This document shows positions 1-7,822 of a stretch of DNA of 15,315 nt, one piece after another. The notes below the pieces were generated by a model, which saw only the letters and a list, made by a program, of their open reading frames with translations, did not search any database and had not been told where the DNA came from. The stretch is from the NCBI GenBank assembly GCA_027347805.1, contig DAIEQP010000104.1, forward strand, positions 1 through 15,315. The letters run 5' to 3'. This DNA comes from Ignavibacteria bacterium. Lineage in GTDB: Bacteria; Bacteroidota; Ignavibacteria; Ignavibacteriales; Melioribacteraceae. Numbering within the stretch: the first letter of the stretch is position 1; each line of letters starts with the position of its first letter. Position numbers and translations under genes: made by a program.

Positions 1-1
1 A

Positions 2-598
2 TTTTTACTTGATAAATTGAATCTGGTAGGACAATCTTGGGGAGCAGTAATTTCGTTGAATTATACATTAAAATATCCGGCTAATGTAAAAAAACTTTTG
101 CTTCTTGAACCAGCACCTGGCAGCGGCGAGTATCTTGATCAGATTCAGAAGATGATTGTTAAGCGACTTACCGAAGATCAAATGAAGAAATTGTCGCAAA
201 TATCTCAATCACCGGAGCTAAGAACAAATTCAGAGCTATTTAAAGAATTTATGAATATTAGAATGAAAACTTATTATTACGACACAACTTTTGCCGAGGA
301 TAAAAAATTTGATTACTTTGATAACGAAATGGTTACCAAGTTTTTTGCCAGTTCCGCCAAGTTTGGACCCTATTTACTAAATTTTAATTTGTATGAGCAA
401 ATGAAATATATTTCTTGTCCTACACTAATTATTCACGGGGATTACGATGTTATTCCGAATGAATCAATAGAAAGAATGGCAAAAGAAATAAAGAATTCCG
501 AACTACATATTATTAAAAAATGCGGGCACTTTGTACACATCGAAAAACCGGAAGAATATTTCTCTACCATAATTTCCTTTTTACAAAAAAATGAGTAA
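2..598 (+). CDS. alpha/beta hydrolase, C-terminal part (5' end outside window)
   Basis: The frame is open from the first complete codon at position 2, so the gene begins before the window; the TTG at 17 is not a convincing start. Counting from position 2, the nucleophile elbow GQSWG puts the catalytic Ser near residue 12. A late strand IIHGDYDVIP supplies the acid (Asp about 149), and CGHFVHIEKPEEY carries the catalytic His (about 176), followed by the usual last helix. The spacing and the helical cap between elbow and acid fit the alpha/beta hydrolase fold, closest in feel to proline iminopeptidase-like (S33) or hydrolase_1 members. The substrate cannot be read from this fragment. No signal peptide can be judged. 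It stands apart from the next gene by about 180 bases and a hairpin, so it is probably the end of a separate unit. Confidence 0.85.
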   Translation, partial: FLLDKLNLVGQSWGAVISLNYTLKYPANVKKLLLLEPAPGSGEYLDQIQKMIVKRLTEDQMKKLSQISQSPELRTNSELFKEFMNIRMKTYYYDTTFAEDKKFDYFDNEMVTKFFASSAKFGPYLLNFNLYEQMKYISCPTLIIHGDYDVIPNESIERMAKEIKNSELHIIKKCGHFVHIEKPEEYFSTIISFLQKNE

Positions 599-667
599 GC
601 AATTTAAACTAGTCTCCTCTATAAGAATAAGCTACCTATACAGGAAATAGTCTCTTCATTAATTTAT

Positions 668-693
668 AATCCCAGATGTAACCGTCTGGGATT
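668..693 (+). terminator. terminator-like hairpin
   Basis: A perfect 9-bp inverted repeat (AATCCCAGA / TCTGGGATT) encloses an 8-base loop, 70 bases after the hydrolase stop codon. Only three T residues lie at the 3' foot before TACTC, so the U tract is short. It most likely ends the hydrolase transcript. A bidirectional role is less likely because the upstream side is not a clean T tract on the other strand. Confidence 0.45.
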
Positions 694-776
694 TACTCAA
701 CAAAGTCATAAAATTTATTTTGAATCTTTCAGCAATTAGCCTCATCTAATTATTATTAAAATAAAAGGAATAAATT

Positions 777-1121
777 ATGTTACATACAAATCTTACACAC
801 GTTTTATCAACCCAAGACCATTCAAAACTATTGCAGGATAATGAAAATGTAATGATCTGCTGCGGCAGAATGGGACCAATGTGCATTCCGGTATATGAAG
901 CAATGGAAGAATTGGAGGGTGAATATAAAAACATAAAGTTCGCTGATATGGAATTTGATTCACCGGACGCTAAAGTAATTAGAAGTCTTCCTGAATGCAG
1001 AAGTTTTCAAGGACTTCCATTCGTAGTTTATTATAAGAATGGTAAAGTCGTTAAAGCTACAAGTAGCATTCAATCGAAGGAAGAGATAACTACAATACTT
1101 GATGCAAATTTCGGAAAGTAA
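777..1121 (+). CDS. thioredoxin-like protein with atypical cysteine motif
   Basis: A 114-residue single-domain protein of thioredoxin length, with no signal peptide, so cytoplasmic. The fold is indicated by the helix IPVYEAMEELEGEY, which matches the thioredoxin helix after the active site, by the strand KFADMEFD, and by the cis-proline motif GLPFVVYYKNGKVV (residues 79-92). The usual WCGPC is absent. In its place is CCGRMGPMC (Cys28, Cys29, Cys36), with a fourth cysteine, Cys74, in LPECRSF just before the cis-proline loop. The start ATG has AAAGGAA 6 bases upstream. The reductase gene starts 2 bases after its stop, so the two are almost certainly co-translated and work as a pair. Family membership is fairly safe; the real redox cysteines and the substrate are unknown. 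Confidence 0.85.
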   Translation: MLHTNLTHVLSTQDHSKLLQDNENVMICCGRMGPMCIPVYEAMEELEGEYKNIKFADMEFDSPDAKVIRSLPECRSFQGLPFVVYYKNGKVVKATSSIQSKEEITTILDANFGK

Positions 1122-1123
1122 AA

Positions 1124-2068
1124 ATGGAAAACCATTTTGATGTTATTGTGATTGGTGGAGGTGCTGCAGGATTAACAGCAGGAATCTATCTTTCTCGTGC
1201 AAAAGTTAAAACGTTAATTTTGAATGAAGGAACTGTCGGGGGGCAGATGGTTCTTACTCATGAAATAGCAAATTTTCCCGGAATAGAGAGCATAAGCGGA
1301 TATGAATTAGCCCGCAACATGAAAACGCAAGCGCAGAAATTTGGCTGTGTTATAAAATCCAATTTAAAAATTACCGGTTTGGAATTAAGCGGTGAGCTGA
1401 AAAAAATATCTGTGAATAGCAAAGAAACCTACACCTCAAATGCCGTCATTATTGCAACGGGCGGAAAATCCAGAATTCTTGGCGTTCCTGGTGAAGAAAA
1501 ATTCAAAGGGAGGGGAATTTCTTATTGTGCAACCTGCGACGGCGATTTCTTCCAGGATAAAGAAATTATTGTCGTCGGCGGAGGCAATTCTGCTTTGGAA
1601 GAAGCTGTATCGCTAACCAGGTACGCATCCAAGGTTACTATTGTTCATCAGTTCGATCATTTTCAGGCACTTGAACACTATATACAGGAAGCAAGGAATA
1701 ACGATAAGATAAGTTTTATTATGGAATCCAAGATTGTTGAATTTGTTGGAAATGAAAAACTTGAAAGCGTTTTAATCAAGAATCAGAAGACTGATGAAAT
1801 TTCTGAAATGCAAGTTGATGGTGTATTCATTTTCATTGGTTATGTTCCGAATACTGAAAAGATTAAGGACATCGTTGATCTTAACGAATGGAATGAAATT
1901 GTTGTTGATAAAAACATGAGCACAAATCTTCCCGGTGTTTTTGCTGCGGGAGATTCAATCGCCAAACGATATCGACAGGTAACAACGGCTGTCTCGGATG
2001 GGACTATTGCTGCCTTAAGCGCTTCCGAATATATGAATGAATTTAAAAAGGCACATTTATTTGCCTAG
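1124..2068 (+). CDS. trxB: thioredoxin reductase-like flavoprotein
   Basis: A 314-residue protein, the normal length for low-molecular-weight bacterial thioredoxin reductase. Motifs in order: FAD-binding GGGAAGLTAG (11-20), GGQ (39-41) and NFPG, the ATGG bridge (111-114), redox-active CATC (135-138), the second dinucleotide-binding motif VVGGGNSALEEA (150-161), and the FAD C-terminal motif GVFAAGDS (271-278) followed by RQVTTAVSDG. It should pass electrons from a pyridine nucleotide or other donor through FAD and Cys135/Cys138 to the thioredoxin encoded 2 bases upstream. The segment that normally reads HRRxxxR and binds the NADPH 2'-phosphate is HQFDHFQ (175-181), so all three arginines are missing and NADPH preference is doubtful. 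Its ribosome site (GGAAAG) overlaps the thioredoxin stop. The gene symbol reflects family, not proven cofactor use. Confidence 0.92.
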   Translation: MENHFDVIVIGGGAAGLTAGIYLSRAKVKTLILNEGTVGGQMVLTHEIANFPGIESISGYELARNMKTQAQKFGCVIKSNLKITGLELSGELKKISVNSKETYTSNAVIIATGGKSRILGVPGEEKFKGRGISYCATCDGDFFQDKEIIVVGGGNSALEEAVSLTRYASKVTIVHQFDHFQALEHYIQEARNNDKISFIMESKIVEFVGNEKLESVLIKNQKTDEISEMQVDGVFIFIGYVPNTEKIKDIVDLNEWNEIVVDKNMSTNLPGVFAAGDSIAKRYRQVTTAVSDGTIAALSASEYMNEFKKAHLFA

Positions 2069-2076
2069 CCACTTTA

Positions 2077-2274
2077 ATGGATATTCGAAGAAAAATACAA
2101 ATCATAATTGGTACAATAATATTAATTGCCGGGCTAATCAGCGGTGGCTCATTTTGGTTTATAGGTTTATTCCCAATATTGGCCGGCATTTTTAATCTTT
2201 GTCCAACCTGCACTGATTGTAATGATGGTTCGTGCGACATTGAAAAAAAGTCTAAACAAAGCGATTCCTTATAA
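2077..2274 (+). CDS. small DUF2892 (YgaP-like) membrane protein with cysteine-rich tail
   Basis: A 65-residue protein starting 8 bases after the trxB stop. Residues 7-22 and 26-41 are two hydrophobic segments joined by a Gly/Ser turn, and the ending LAGIFNLCP resembles the conserved end of DUF2892 domains, the membrane part found fused to rhodanese in YgaP. After the second segment comes C42-P-T-C45-T-D-C48 and then C53, a spacing that could bind a metal or carry thiol or persulfide chemistry; this is inference. A short Lys/Ser/Asp-rich tail ends the protein. The neighbouring genes encode a thioredoxin reductase and a separate rhodanese, which supports a split YgaP-like sulfur or redox function. 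No clear Shine-Dalgarno precedes the ATG, so translation may be coupled to trxB. Confidence 0.75.
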   Translation: MDIRRKIQIIIGTIILIAGLISGGSFWFIGLFPILAGIFNLCPTCTDCNDGSCDIEKKSKQSDSL

Positions 2275-2333
2275 ATATTCTTTGCTCTAAAATGAATTTA
2301 ATATTTTAACTACTCTCATTTACAAAGGAAATC

Positions 2334-2705
2334 ATGGAACCGACCCAGATTATAATTTTGATTTTTGCTGCATTATTTATCGGCTTAAAAATAAAAAAAC
2401 ATTTTGCTGCGAAATCACTGCAGAACTATTCCCCAAGTCAGGTAAAACAGATGCTGAAGGATAGAAAGGATATAGTTTTAATAGACGTAAGAACTGCCGG
2501 CGAAAGAAATTTCGGATTTATAAAACCATCAATTCATATTCCGCTGCATGAAATTTCATCTAAAACTGATCAGCTGGGAAAATATAAATACCGAGAAATA
2601 ATTTGCTACTGCCAGAGCGGAAGCAGAAGTGTTTCTGCTGCAATTAAATTAAGCAAAATGGGCTTTAACGCATCTAACATGATTGGCGGCTATTCAAGCT
2701 GGTAA
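2334..2705 (+). CDS. membrane-anchored rhodanese-like sulfurtransferase
   Basis: A 123-residue protein with an N-terminal hydrophobic anchor (residues 4-19) followed by Lys-rich sequence, so the rhodanese domain (about 31-123) probably faces the cytoplasm. The domain shows VLIDVRTAGE (48-57), the HIPLHEI strand, and the active-site loop C93-QSGSR98, where Cys93 would carry the persulfide. A second cysteine, Cys91, lies two residues before it. The protein ends exactly at the GGYSSW motif, a few residues earlier than many family members, which often continue into a short final helix. AAAGGAA lies 3 bases before the ATG, closer than usual. It is the last gene of the thioredoxin-reductase cluster, and its stop lies 8 bases from the stop of the converging ClC gene. 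Confidence 0.88.
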   Translation: MEPTQIIILIFAALFIGLKIKKHFAAKSLQNYSPSQVKQMLKDRKDIVLIDVRTAGERNFGFIKPSIHIPLHEISSKTDQLGKYKYREIICYCQSGSRSVSAAIKLSKMGFNASNMIGGYSSW

Positions 2706-2713
2706 TTGTTAAA

Positions 2714-4513
2714 TCAGATTTCTTCCATTCTTCTCTGATGCCACAAAGAAATATATTTATTGAATAAACTGGATTTGGAAATAAATCCCACATATTTATT
2801 TTTTTGAGTTACAGCAATATTCCAAACCTGCTTCTCTTCAAATATTTTTATCGCATCGTTGATATCAGAATCAATATCAAGCGATTGAAAATTGGAATTC
2901 ATTATTTCATAGATTAATACCATATCATAAATTTCTCTATCAAGCATAACTTCCCTTACATCATCAAGAGTTATAATACCAACAAGTTTTTCCTCTTCGT
3001 TTACAACCGGAAATAGATTTCTGTGCGAATGCTGAATTGTTTCAACAAGATCTCTCAGTTTCATATTGGGTCTGAATCTTGAAAAATCTGTTTCAACCAG
3101 ATCATGCAGACTTAAATGCTGGATCGAAAAACTTTCCTTCTCTTTTCTGAAATCGATACCACGGTGAGCAAGCGCACCGGTATAAACAGAATATTTATTG
3201 AAGTATTTTGAAATGAAATAAGAAATAGCAACAACTATCATCAATGGAACAATTAAAACATAACCGCCTGTAATTTCCGCAATTAAAAATATTCCTGTCA
3301 GCGGGGCATGAATTACACCTGCAAGTATGCCCGCCATTCCAACCACAATAAAATTTGCCTGCTCAAGTTCAACTATTCCCAGGTACTTCATGGTTTGAAC
3401 AAGAAGAAATCCTGTTAATGCGCCTGTGAATAAAGATGGCGCAATGATTCCCCCGTTTCCGCCTGCTCCAATTGTTAATGAAGTTGCTACAACTTTTGCA
3501 AATATTATTATCAAAACAAAAAATATCAGTATCAACTCCGGATTTAGAATAGAATTGAAAACAGTATTAGTAAGTATCTCATGATTTTTCTTTGCAAGAA
3601 GCAGATCGATTGTTGAATATCCTTCACCGAATAAAGGCGGCAGAAAAAATATTAAGGCGCACAAAATGATTCCGCCCAAAAGTAATTTAAATGCAGGATG
3701 AATTTTTTCAAGCTTATGTTCAATTGCAAAAGTTACGCGAATCATATACCAGGAGATAAAACCGCAAAGCAGGCCCAGCAGTACATAATATGGAATTGCA
3801 TACATGTGCCAGCCCTTAGTTACAAGGTAAAATATTTGTCCGCTGTAAATAAGTTTAGATAAAACAGCCGAAGAAGCCGAAGCAATAAGCAATGGAATGA
3901 ATGAAGAAATAGTAATATCCGGCAGAAGAACTTCGAACGCAAAGATTACACCTGCAATCGGGCAGTTAAAAATTGCCGAAATACCAGCAGCCGAGCCGCA
4001 TGCGAGCAATAGAGTTCGCTGATGATAATTAAGCTTAAATTCTTTTGCGAAATTTGAACCGAGTGATGCACCTATAACAACAATTGGGGCTTCCAAACCA
4101 ACTGATCCGCCCATTCCAACTGTTGCACCGCTTGTAAGCATATGCGAGAAAATTTTTCTTCCGGGAATGTCGGCCTTTCTCCGGATAATCAAATAAATAA
4201 TATTTGCCAGCCCCCTGGTCATTTTTCCTTTGAAGAGAAATTTTATAATCAATAAAGAAATTATAATTCCGAACAAAGGGAATAAATAAATCAGGAATGA
4301 TATTCCTATCGAATCAAGAGCAATTTTTGATTGATGCTGAAAAAAATGAACTACTGATTTTAAAGCTACAGCAGCCAGGCCGGAAAGCAGTCCGACAAAC
4401 AAACTGGCTAACAGAATAAAGGTTTTGGGATCTATCTTATTTTTTAAAAAACGAAATGTTTTCTTTTCTATTAACTGAAAATTTAATTTTATATAACGGA
4501 ATGTATTATTCAA
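2714..4513 (-). CDS. ClC family chloride channel/transporter with two CBS domains
   Basis: An inner-membrane ClC protein of about 599 residues. With this start, GxExP is GLEAP with gating Glu141, GSAAGISAIFNCPIAGVIFAFE (173-194) is the conserved helix pair, GAGGNGGIIAPS (349-360) is the third filter segment, and Tyr444 in YTGAL matches the central filter tyrosine. Two cytoplasmic CBS domains follow (about 466-525 and 538-590), probably nucleotide-responsive. The usual GSGIP segment is not evident (RGLANI is in its place), and Val195 sits where exchangers have the internal proton glutamate, which favours passive conduction or altered coupling. I chose TTG at 4513 because AAGAAGAGAG lies 6 bases upstream. 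The frame stays open to another TTG at 4579, adding 22 hydrophobic residues, and no ATG is available. It diverges from cydA. Confidence 0.9.
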   Translation of the reverse strand: MNNTFRYIKLNFQLIEKKTFRFLKNKIDPKTFILLASLFVGLLSGLAAVALKSVVHFFQHQSKIALDSIGISFLIYLFPLFGIIISLLIIKFLFKGKMTRGLANIIYLIIRRKADIPGRKIFSHMLTSGATVGMGGSVGLEAPIVVIGASLGSNFAKEFKLNYHQRTLLLACGSAAGISAIFNCPIAGVIFAFEVLLPDITISSFIPLLIASASSAVLSKLIYSGQIFYLVTKGWHMYAIPYYVLLGLLCGFISWYMIRVTFAIEHKLEKIHPAFKLLLGGIILCALIFFLPPLFGEGYSTIDLLLAKKNHEILTNTVFNSILNPELILIFFVLIIIFAKVVATSLTIGAGGNGGIIAPSLFTGALTGFLLVQTMKYLGIVELEQANFIVVGMAGILAGVIHAPLTGIFLIAEITGGYVLIVPLMIVVAISYFISKYFNKYSVYTGALAHRGIDFRKEKESFSIQHLSLHDLVETDFSRFRPNMKLRDLVETIQHSHRNLFPVVNEEEKLVGIITLDDVREVMLDREIYDMVLIYEIMNSNFQSLDIDSDINDAIKIFEEKQVWNIAVTQKNKYVGFISKSSLFNKYISLWHQRRMEEI

Positions 4514-4669
4514 AATTTTCTCTCTTCTTAAAACAAAGATAAAAAAATTGATAACCAGACATAAAATGTTTATGGTCAATTATTTTTATTTCTTGTGTAT
4601 TTGGAAATCCTGAACTTTAAATTGCTGTTGAAGATTTAGTAAGTTTACACAATTATTATTTGGTGGTTA

Positions 4670-6043
4670 ATGAGTGTAGAAATTTTATCCCGAATCCAGT
4701 TCGCCGTAACAATTGCATTTCATTATTTATATCCTCCGCTTAGCATTGGTCTTGGCGTTATTCTTGTTTTCATGGAAGGAATGTACTTGAAGACAAAAGA
4801 CAAAAAATATGAACAGATGACAAAATTCTGGGTTAAAATCTTTTCATTAACCTTTGCAATGGGAGTTGCTACCGGAATAGTTATGGAATTTGAATTCGGT
4901 ACAAACTGGGCAACTTATTCCCGTTTTGTCGGTGATGTTTTTGGAAGCGCACTCGCAGCAGAAGGAATTTTTGCATTCTTTCTCGAATCGGGATTTCTGG
5001 CTGTACTTGTCTTCGGCTGGAATAAAGTTTCTCCCCGTATACATTTCATTTCAACTATTATGGTATCATTTGGTTCAATGCTAAGCGCCGTATGGATTGT
5101 TGTTGCAAACTCCTGGCAGCAGACACCGGCAGGATTTCATATCGTAGGGGAAGGTATTCATGCTCGCGCAGAAATAACGGATTTCTGGGGAATGGTTTTC
5201 AATCCTTCATCAATGGAAAGACTTGCGCATGTATTATCCGGTTCATGGCTTGCCGGTGCATTTCTAGTTTTAAGTGTAAGTGCTTACTATTTAATAAGAC
5301 AAAAAAATGTAGAGTTTGCAAAATCATCATTTAAGATTGCATTAGTGCTGGCTTTATTTGCTTCTCTGTTTCAATTATTTACAGGGCATCAGAGCGCTGT
5401 AGGAATAAGCAAAACTCAGCCGGCTAAACTGGCGGCATTCGAAGCTCATTATGATTCATCTGCGGTCGGCGATTTATATTTATTTGGATGGGTAAATGAA
5501 AAAGAAGAAAAAGTAAATCTTGGAGTAAAAATTCCGGGAATGCTTTCTTATTTAATTTATGGAGATACAAGAACACCTGTTACCGGTTTAGCTGCATTTG
5601 AAAAATCAAACCGTCCGCCGGTAAATATAGTTTTTCAATCATACCATTTAATGGTAGCGATAGGTTTTTTATTAATCGGTTTAAGTGTACTTGCAGCTTT
5701 TCTATTATGGAAGAAAAAACTGTTTGAGTATAAATGGCTGCTGTGGATTTTTGTCTTCAGTGTTCTCGGACCACAGATTGCAAATCAGCTGGGATGGATT
5801 TCTGCTGAAGTTGGCCGGCAGCCCTGGATAGTTTATGGTTTGCTTAAAACATCCGAAGGACTTTCAAAAGTCGTTCAAGCAAATCAGGTTGTGTTTTCAT
5901 TAATCATGTTCACGGTTATTTATTTTCTTCTCTTTATACTGTTTCTCTATTTACTCAACGAAAAAATTCAGCATGGCCCTGAGCATTCAGAAGAAATTCA
6001 AAGTGAATACGAACATCAAAAAGCAACATTGAACAGAAAATAA
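4670..6043 (+). CDS. cydA: cytochrome bd ubiquinol/menaquinol oxidase subunit I
   Basis: A 457-residue polytopic membrane protein, the haem-bearing subunit of the quinol oxidase that reduces O2 to water without pumping protons. Visible landmarks: His18 (high-spin haem ligand), the pair Glu98 and Glu106 in EGIFAFFLE, His187 in RLAHVLSG and Met328 in YHLMVAIG (low-spin haem ligands), the Q-loop KLAAFEAHY with Lys253 and Glu258, and GWISAEVGRQPW (375-386). It lacks the long C-terminal Q-loop insertion of the E. coli type, so it belongs to the short Q-loop group. The last 30 residues are hydrophilic and charged. The ATG is preceded by GGTGG. It is followed by cydB after 20 bases. It suggests growth under low oxygen, or protection of oxygen-sensitive metabolism. 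Confidence 0.97.
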   Translation: MSVEILSRIQFAVTIAFHYLYPPLSIGLGVILVFMEGMYLKTKDKKYEQMTKFWVKIFSLTFAMGVATGIVMEFEFGTNWATYSRFVGDVFGSALAAEGIFAFFLESGFLAVLVFGWNKVSPRIHFISTIMVSFGSMLSAVWIVVANSWQQTPAGFHIVGEGIHARAEITDFWGMVFNPSSMERLAHVLSGSWLAGAFLVLSVSAYYLIRQKNVEFAKSSFKIALVLALFASLFQLFTGHQSAVGISKTQPAKLAAFEAHYDSSAVGDLYLFGWVNEKEEKVNLGVKIPGMLSYLIYGDTRTPVTGLAAFEKSNRPPVNIVFQSYHLMVAIGFLLIGLSVLAAFLLWKKKLFEYKWLLWIFVFSVLGPQIANQLGWISAEVGRQPWIVYGLLKTSEGLSKVVQANQVVFSLIMFTVIYFLLFILFLYLLNEKIQHGPEHSEEIQSEYEHQKATLNRK

Positions 6044-6063
6044 ATTTAATTGATTGGGAAAAA

Positions 6064-7092
6064 ATGGAATTTACATTCGACTTAAATACAATCTGGTTTA
6101 TACTCATCGGAGTTTTATTAACCGGATATGCAATACTGGATGGATTTGATCTTGGTGTCGGGGCACTTCATCTGTTTGTTAAAGATGATACCGAGCGTAG
6201 AATAATGATAAACTCAATTGGACCTGTCTGGGATGGGAACGAAGTCTGGCTTGTTACAGGAGGCGGGGCTTTGTTTGCAGCGTTTCCAGTTGTATATGCT
6301 TCTGTATTTTCAGGCTTTTATACTGCATTCATCCTTTTGCTTTTCTCATTAATCTTTCGCGCAATTGCTATAGAATTCAGAAGCAAGCAGCAAATGAAAA
6401 TCTGGAGGCAAGCCTGGGATATTTCTTTCAGCGTGTCAAGCATTTTAATAGCATTTCTAATGGGCGTTGCCTTAGGGAACATAATAACTGGAATTCCGCT
6501 TGATGCCAGGAATGAATTTGCTGGTTCCTTTTTAAGTCTCATTAATCCTTATACTATTCTAGTTGGAATAACCACAGTTTCTCTTTTTATGATGCATGGC
6601 TCAATCTATGTAGTAATGAAAACTGATGGAGAGCTTCAGAAAAAAATCAGGGGATGGATTAACAACACAATTATTTTCTTTGTGATATGTTACGTTACAA
6701 CAACAATGTACACGTTGATTTATTATCCTCACATGGTGAAGCATTTTAAGGAAGAACCAATTTTATTTTTGGTAGCAATTTTAAATATGCTCTCAATAGC
6801 AAATATCCCGAGAGAAATTTTTCATAAAAGAGAATTCAGGGCATTTCTATCATCCTGTGCAAGTATAGTTACTCTTCTTTCATTGTTTGCAATTGGATTG
6901 TTTCCAAATCTTGTCTTATCAAATCCCAATATTGCAAACAGCCTGACAATTTATAATGCCGCATCTTCACAAAAAACTTTGGGAATAATGCTTACAATTG
7001 CATTAATCGGCGTACCGTTTGTACTTGCTTACACAATAAGTATATACTGGATATTCCGCGGAAAAGTTAAAATTGATTCGATGAGTTATTAA
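6064..7092 (+). CDS. cydB: cytochrome bd oxidase subunit II
   Basis: A 342-residue polytopic membrane protein, normal for the family. The N-terminus has the signature YAILDGFDLGVG (22-33, including Asp26 and Asp29), followed by GPVWDGNEVWLVTGGGALFAAFP (53-75), both diagnostic of CydB/AppB. It forms the bd oxidase heterodimer with CydA. GGGAAAA precedes the ATG by a few bases, and the gene is clearly in one operon with cydA. No cydX-like small membrane gene follows on this strand, and no cydDC transporter genes are in the window. The last 26 bases overlap, tail to tail, the 3' end of the gene on the opposite strand. No terminator is visible after the stop, so termination presumably happens inside that convergent gene. 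Confidence 0.97.
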   Translation: MEFTFDLNTIWFILIGVLLTGYAILDGFDLGVGALHLFVKDDTERRIMINSIGPVWDGNEVWLVTGGGALFAAFPVVYASVFSGFYTAFILLLFSLIFRAIAIEFRSKQQMKIWRQAWDISFSVSSILIAFLMGVALGNIITGIPLDARNEFAGSFLSLINPYTILVGITTVSLFMMHGSIYVVMKTDGELQKKIRGWINNTIIFFVICYVTTTMYTLIYYPHMVKHFKEEPILFLVAILNMLSIANIPREIFHKREFRAFLSSCASIVTLLSLFAIGLFPNLVLSNPNIANSLTIYNAASSQKTLGIMLTIALIGVPFVLAYTISIYWIFRGKVKIDSMSY

Positions 7093-7618
7093 GAAAAGTT
7101 TTTAATTTATCCATCGGATGAAGTTCTTTTAGTGAAATATAATGGCATTTGTATCCGGAATGATATGACGATTTTGATCCAAGATCTTTCTTGGGAGCTT
7201 TGTCAATTTCTTCAGAAGTAGCCCAGCCGCAAAGATAGGCTTTCATTCCATCGGTTATTTTTTCCATTTCATTTGGATCAACATCAACGATAATCTGCAC
7301 ATATGCTTTTGGTTTTCTTTTTAAGGCGTAGTCTTCTCTAACAAGCAGATTTAATTTATCTGAATAAGGAAATGCAGAAGTTTTAATTTCTATTTCAGGG
7401 AAATCAGTTTCTCCTTTGTTTTTTCCAACCCGATTTTTCTTCCAATCACCATAAAAATATTCTGAAAAAATAAATTCTCCTAAAATTCCTGTTAGTGTAT
7501 CTATTTTTGATGCAACAGTTCTTTCGATTTTCACTTCATTAATCTTTGAGTCTGCATTTCTCAGCATACCTGAAGTTATAATACATGATGGCAATTCCGG
7601 TTCTTCAATTTTGGACAT
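7067..7618 (-). CDS. small protein with PD-(D/E)xK nuclease-like motif
   Basis: I do not recognise this protein by name. From the ATG at 7618 it has 183 residues; a TTG at 7645 would add nine. The pattern fits a PD-(D/E)xK nuclease core: helix residue Glu48 in GILGEFIFSEYF, then Asp72 in GETDFPEIEIKTS with Glu77-Ile-Lys79, followed by a hydrophobic strand AYVQIIVDVD (105-114). That order (E, D, ExK, strand) is what restriction, repair and Holliday-junction type nucleases show. The C-terminal third (GYKCHYISLKELHPMDKL) looks like a small mixed module. No methyltransferase, helicase or cas gene adjoins it, so its target is unknown. It converges on cydB and diverges from the helical protein at 7823. 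The gene is real by its good codon pattern and soluble-protein composition; the function is inference. Confidence 0.65.
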   Translation of the reverse strand: MSKIEEPELPSCIITSGMLRNADSKINEVKIERTVASKIDTLTGILGEFIFSEYFYGDWKKNRVGKNKGETDFPEIEIKTSAFPYSDKLNLLVREDYALKRKPKAYVQIIVDVDPNEMEKITDGMKAYLCGWATSEEIDKAPKKDLGSKSSYHSGYKCHYISLKELHPMDKLKTFLNNSSNQF

Positions 7619-7822
7619 AATTCTGTTGGTCCATATAATTGACAAAATTTCAGGAACAATATCCTAATTAGTAAAAATTTGATATCAAAAGTATCATCAT
7701 TTAATAAATAGTTCTAAATTATACTATATTTAAGAGGTTGCATCGAAATTATTCTTAATTAGATTGTTTTATATTAACTAATTCCTTTTTATTTCGATAA
7801 TTATAAAAAATTTCCCGAATAC

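Noticed and set aside
4514..4579. 22-residue hydrophobic N-terminal extension of the ClC protein, starting at TTG 4579
   Set aside because: The TTG at 4513 has an AG-rich ribosome site at good spacing and gives a normal ClC N-terminus; the extension has no ribosome site.
4620..4669. Bacteroidota-style -7 box (TAAGTTTA) before cydA
   Set aside because: One mismatch and no properly spaced -33 TTTG; with this A+T content a chance match is likely.
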